From Desulfuromonadales bacterium (lineage in GTDB: Bacteria; Desulfobacterota; Desulfuromonadia; Desulfuromonadales; BM103): a stretch of 24,002 bases of DNA. The notes beneath the pieces are model-generated. The model had not been told where the DNA came from and did not search any database. It worked only from the letters and a program-made list of their open reading frames with translations. Made by a program: the position numbers and the translations under genes. This document shows positions 22,757 to 24,002 of the stretch, one piece after another. The number at the start of each line of letters is the position of its first letter. Position 1 is the stretch's first letter. The stretch lies in NCBI GenBank assembly GCA_030630015.1, contig DAOVNV010000006.1:1-24002 (forward strand), read 5' to 3'.

Positions 22757-23773
22757 ATGAAACAGAAACTCGCCGGGATTGAACAGGCCGCTGCAGCAGC
22801 AGCTAAAAATGTTTCCTCGGAGGCTGATCTTCAACAGGAGCGTTCCCGCTTTCTGGGTCGCAAGGGTGAGCTGACGGCTATCATGAAAGGCATGGGGCAA
22901 TTGACTGCCGAGGAGCGACCCGTTGTCGGGGCTCTGGCCAACGAAGTCAAGGTTCGCCTGGAGGCTCTTTTCTCTGATCGACAGGAAGAATTGCGCCTTG
23001 AAGGACTCGAGAGGCAGTTGTTAACCGAGCAGCTTGATGTCACATTGCCGGGCCGGCGTTTTCGCAAGGGATACAAGCATCCGATTGTGAAAATCACCGA
23101 AGAGGTGACAGAAATTTTTTCCGCCCTCGGATTTGGCGTTGCCGAAGGGCCGGAAGTCGAAAAAGACTTTTATAACTTCGAGGCTCTGAATATCCCAAAG
23201 GATCATCCTGCGCGGGATATGCAGGATACCTTCTACATTTCGGACGAGATTGTTCTGCGCACCCATACGTCGCCCGTCCAGATCCGGACCATGCTTGAAC
23301 AGGCCCCTCCCGTTCGCGTTATCGCACCAGGGACAGTTTACCGGCGCGATTCTGATCTGACGCACAGCCCGATGTTCCACCAGATCGAGGGTTTTCTGGT
23401 CGATCACAAGGTTACATTCGGAGATCTTAAAGGAATATTGACGACTTTTATCGATGAGTGTTTCGGCAAGGGAACGGAAGTTCGCTTCAGACCGTCCTTC
23501 TTCCCTTTTACCGAACCGAGCGCTGAGGTGGATATTGCCTGTGTTATTTGCGGCGGTTCTGGTTGCCGGGTCTGTAAGCAGTCGGGCTGGCTGGAAATTC
23601 TTGGCAGCGGCATGATTGACCCTGAGGTGTTCAAGGCCGTTGGCTACGATCCGGATGTTTACTCCGGCTTTGCTTTCGGTATGGGGTTGGAGCGGATTGC
23701 GATGCTCAAGTACGGCGTGAATGACCTGCGGTTGTTCTTCGAGAATGACCTGCGGTTCCTGCGCCAGTTCTGA
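22757..23773 (+). CDS. pheS: Phenylalanyl-tRNA synthetase alpha subunit
   Basis: A 338-residue catalytic subunit of the alpha2-beta2 enzyme that charges tRNA-Phe. An N-terminal coiled-coil arm (about 1-90) precedes the class II core: motif 2 VYRRDSDLTHSPMFHQIEG (near 195) and motif 3 GFAFGMGLERIAMLKYG (near 305). It contains a four-cysteine insert, C262-x2-C265-x4-C270-x2-C273, before GWLEILGSGM; E. coli lacks it, but I recall it from many other bacteria. The start ATG has no clear Shine-Dalgarno sequence, and an in-frame stop nine bases upstream limits alternatives. No pheM-like leader peptide was recognised in the 104 bases after the rplT terminator, and no confident promoter either. Confidence 0.98.
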   Translation: MKQKLAGIEQAAAAAAKNVSSEADLQQERSRFLGRKGELTAIMKGMGQLTAEERPVVGALANEVKVRLEALFSDRQEELRLEGLERQLLTEQLDVTLPGRRFRKGYKHPIVKITEEVTEIFSALGFGVAEGPEVEKDFYNFEALNIPKDHPARDMQDTFYISDEIVLRTHTSPVQIRTMLEQAPPVRVIAPGTVYRRDSDLTHSPMFHQIEGFLVDHKVTFGDLKGILTTFIDECFGKGTEVRFRPSFFPFTEPSAEVDIACVICGGSGCRVCKQSGWLEILGSGMIDPEVFKAVGYDPDVYSGFAFGMGLERIAMLKYGVNDLRLFFENDLRFLRQF

Positions 23774-23821
23774 AGCCAAATCATATAGTTATATAATTAT
23801 GTTAATCAAGGACATCAAGTC

Positions 23822-24002
23822 ATGAAGGTAACCCTTAACTGGCTCAAGGACTACGTTGATTTTGATCTCTCTGTCGAGGATCTGTCCCACCGGTTGACTA
23901 TGGCCGGCCTTGAAGTGGATGCGCTTGAAAGGCTCGGCGAGGGACTCGACAGCGTTATCGTTGCACGCCTGACGGAGGTACGTCAGCACCCGGATGCGGA
24001 TC
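23822..24002 (+). CDS. pheT: Phenylalanyl-tRNA synthetase beta subunit, 3' end outside window
   Basis: The first 60 residues are visible: MKVTLNWLKDYVDFDLSVED, then LTMAGLEVDALERLG and VIVARLTEVRQHPDAD, which is the conserved PheT N-terminus leading into the tRNA-binding (EMAP-like) domain. The ATG follows AAGGA by about nine bases. It lies 48 bases after pheS, a gap containing an AT-rich stretch (23781-23800). The gene is open at the window end. Confidence 0.96.
   Translation, partial: MKVTLNWLKDYVDFDLSVEDLSHRLTMAGLEVDALERLGEGLDSVIVARLTEVRQHPDAD

Noticed and set aside
23021..23779. 252-codon open frame on the minus strand
   Set aside because: Antisense shadow of pheS, which is unmistakable.

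Overview
This window is a dense, bacterial, chromosomal stretch with almost no non-coding DNA; the longest gap is 185 bases. Gene content and order point to a deltaproteobacterial/Desulfuromonadales-type organism (Geobacter, Pelobacter, Desulfuromonas relatives). The evidence is a chemotaxis-like cluster carrying GAF, zinc-ribbon receiver and HEAT-repeat accessories, the Gram-negative order leuS-lptE-holA, and thrS-infC-rpmI-rplT-pheS-pheT. This placement is an inference from protein style; no 16S rRNA gene is present.

Region 1 (1-12517) is a Che-type phosphorelay. A first block runs receiver-GAF protein (cut by the window edge), CheY, CheA, an ExeA-like AAA ATPase, CheW with a long acidic leader, a second CheY and a second CheW, and ends at an intrinsic terminator (about 6159-6197). 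A second block encodes a zinc-ribbon/receiver protein, a 669-residue HEAT-repeat protein, CheR and CheB. After a 113-base gap with a candidate promoter comes a coiled-coil GAF protein and a third CheY. No chemoreceptor, flagellar gene or dedicated CheY phosphatase (CheC, CheX, CheZ) lies inside the window. The output could be flagellar, pilus-based or non-motility.

Region 2 (12548-17043) changes to housekeeping: infA (TTG start), leuS, lptE and holA. infA lies 30 bases after the third cheY, with no terminator between them. A terminator at about 17042-17070 serves the convergent rpsT on the minus strand and probably holA as well.

Region 3 (17104-19304) holds rpsT (minus strand, with a near-consensus sigma-70 promoter), the divergent murJ lipid II flippase gene, and tRNA-Val(GAC) with its own promoter and terminator.

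Region 4 (19413-24002) is the translation operon thrS-infC-rpmI-rplT, a strong terminator, then pheS and the start of pheT. infC appears to start at an AUA codon behind a perfect Shine-Dalgarno sequence, which fits IF3 autoregulation. The infC-rpmI gap contains a long hairpin followed by a T-run, a candidate L20-type or attenuator control element.

I see no mobile elements, CRISPR arrays, phage genes or obvious pseudogenes. The least explained part is the accessory set of the Che cluster.
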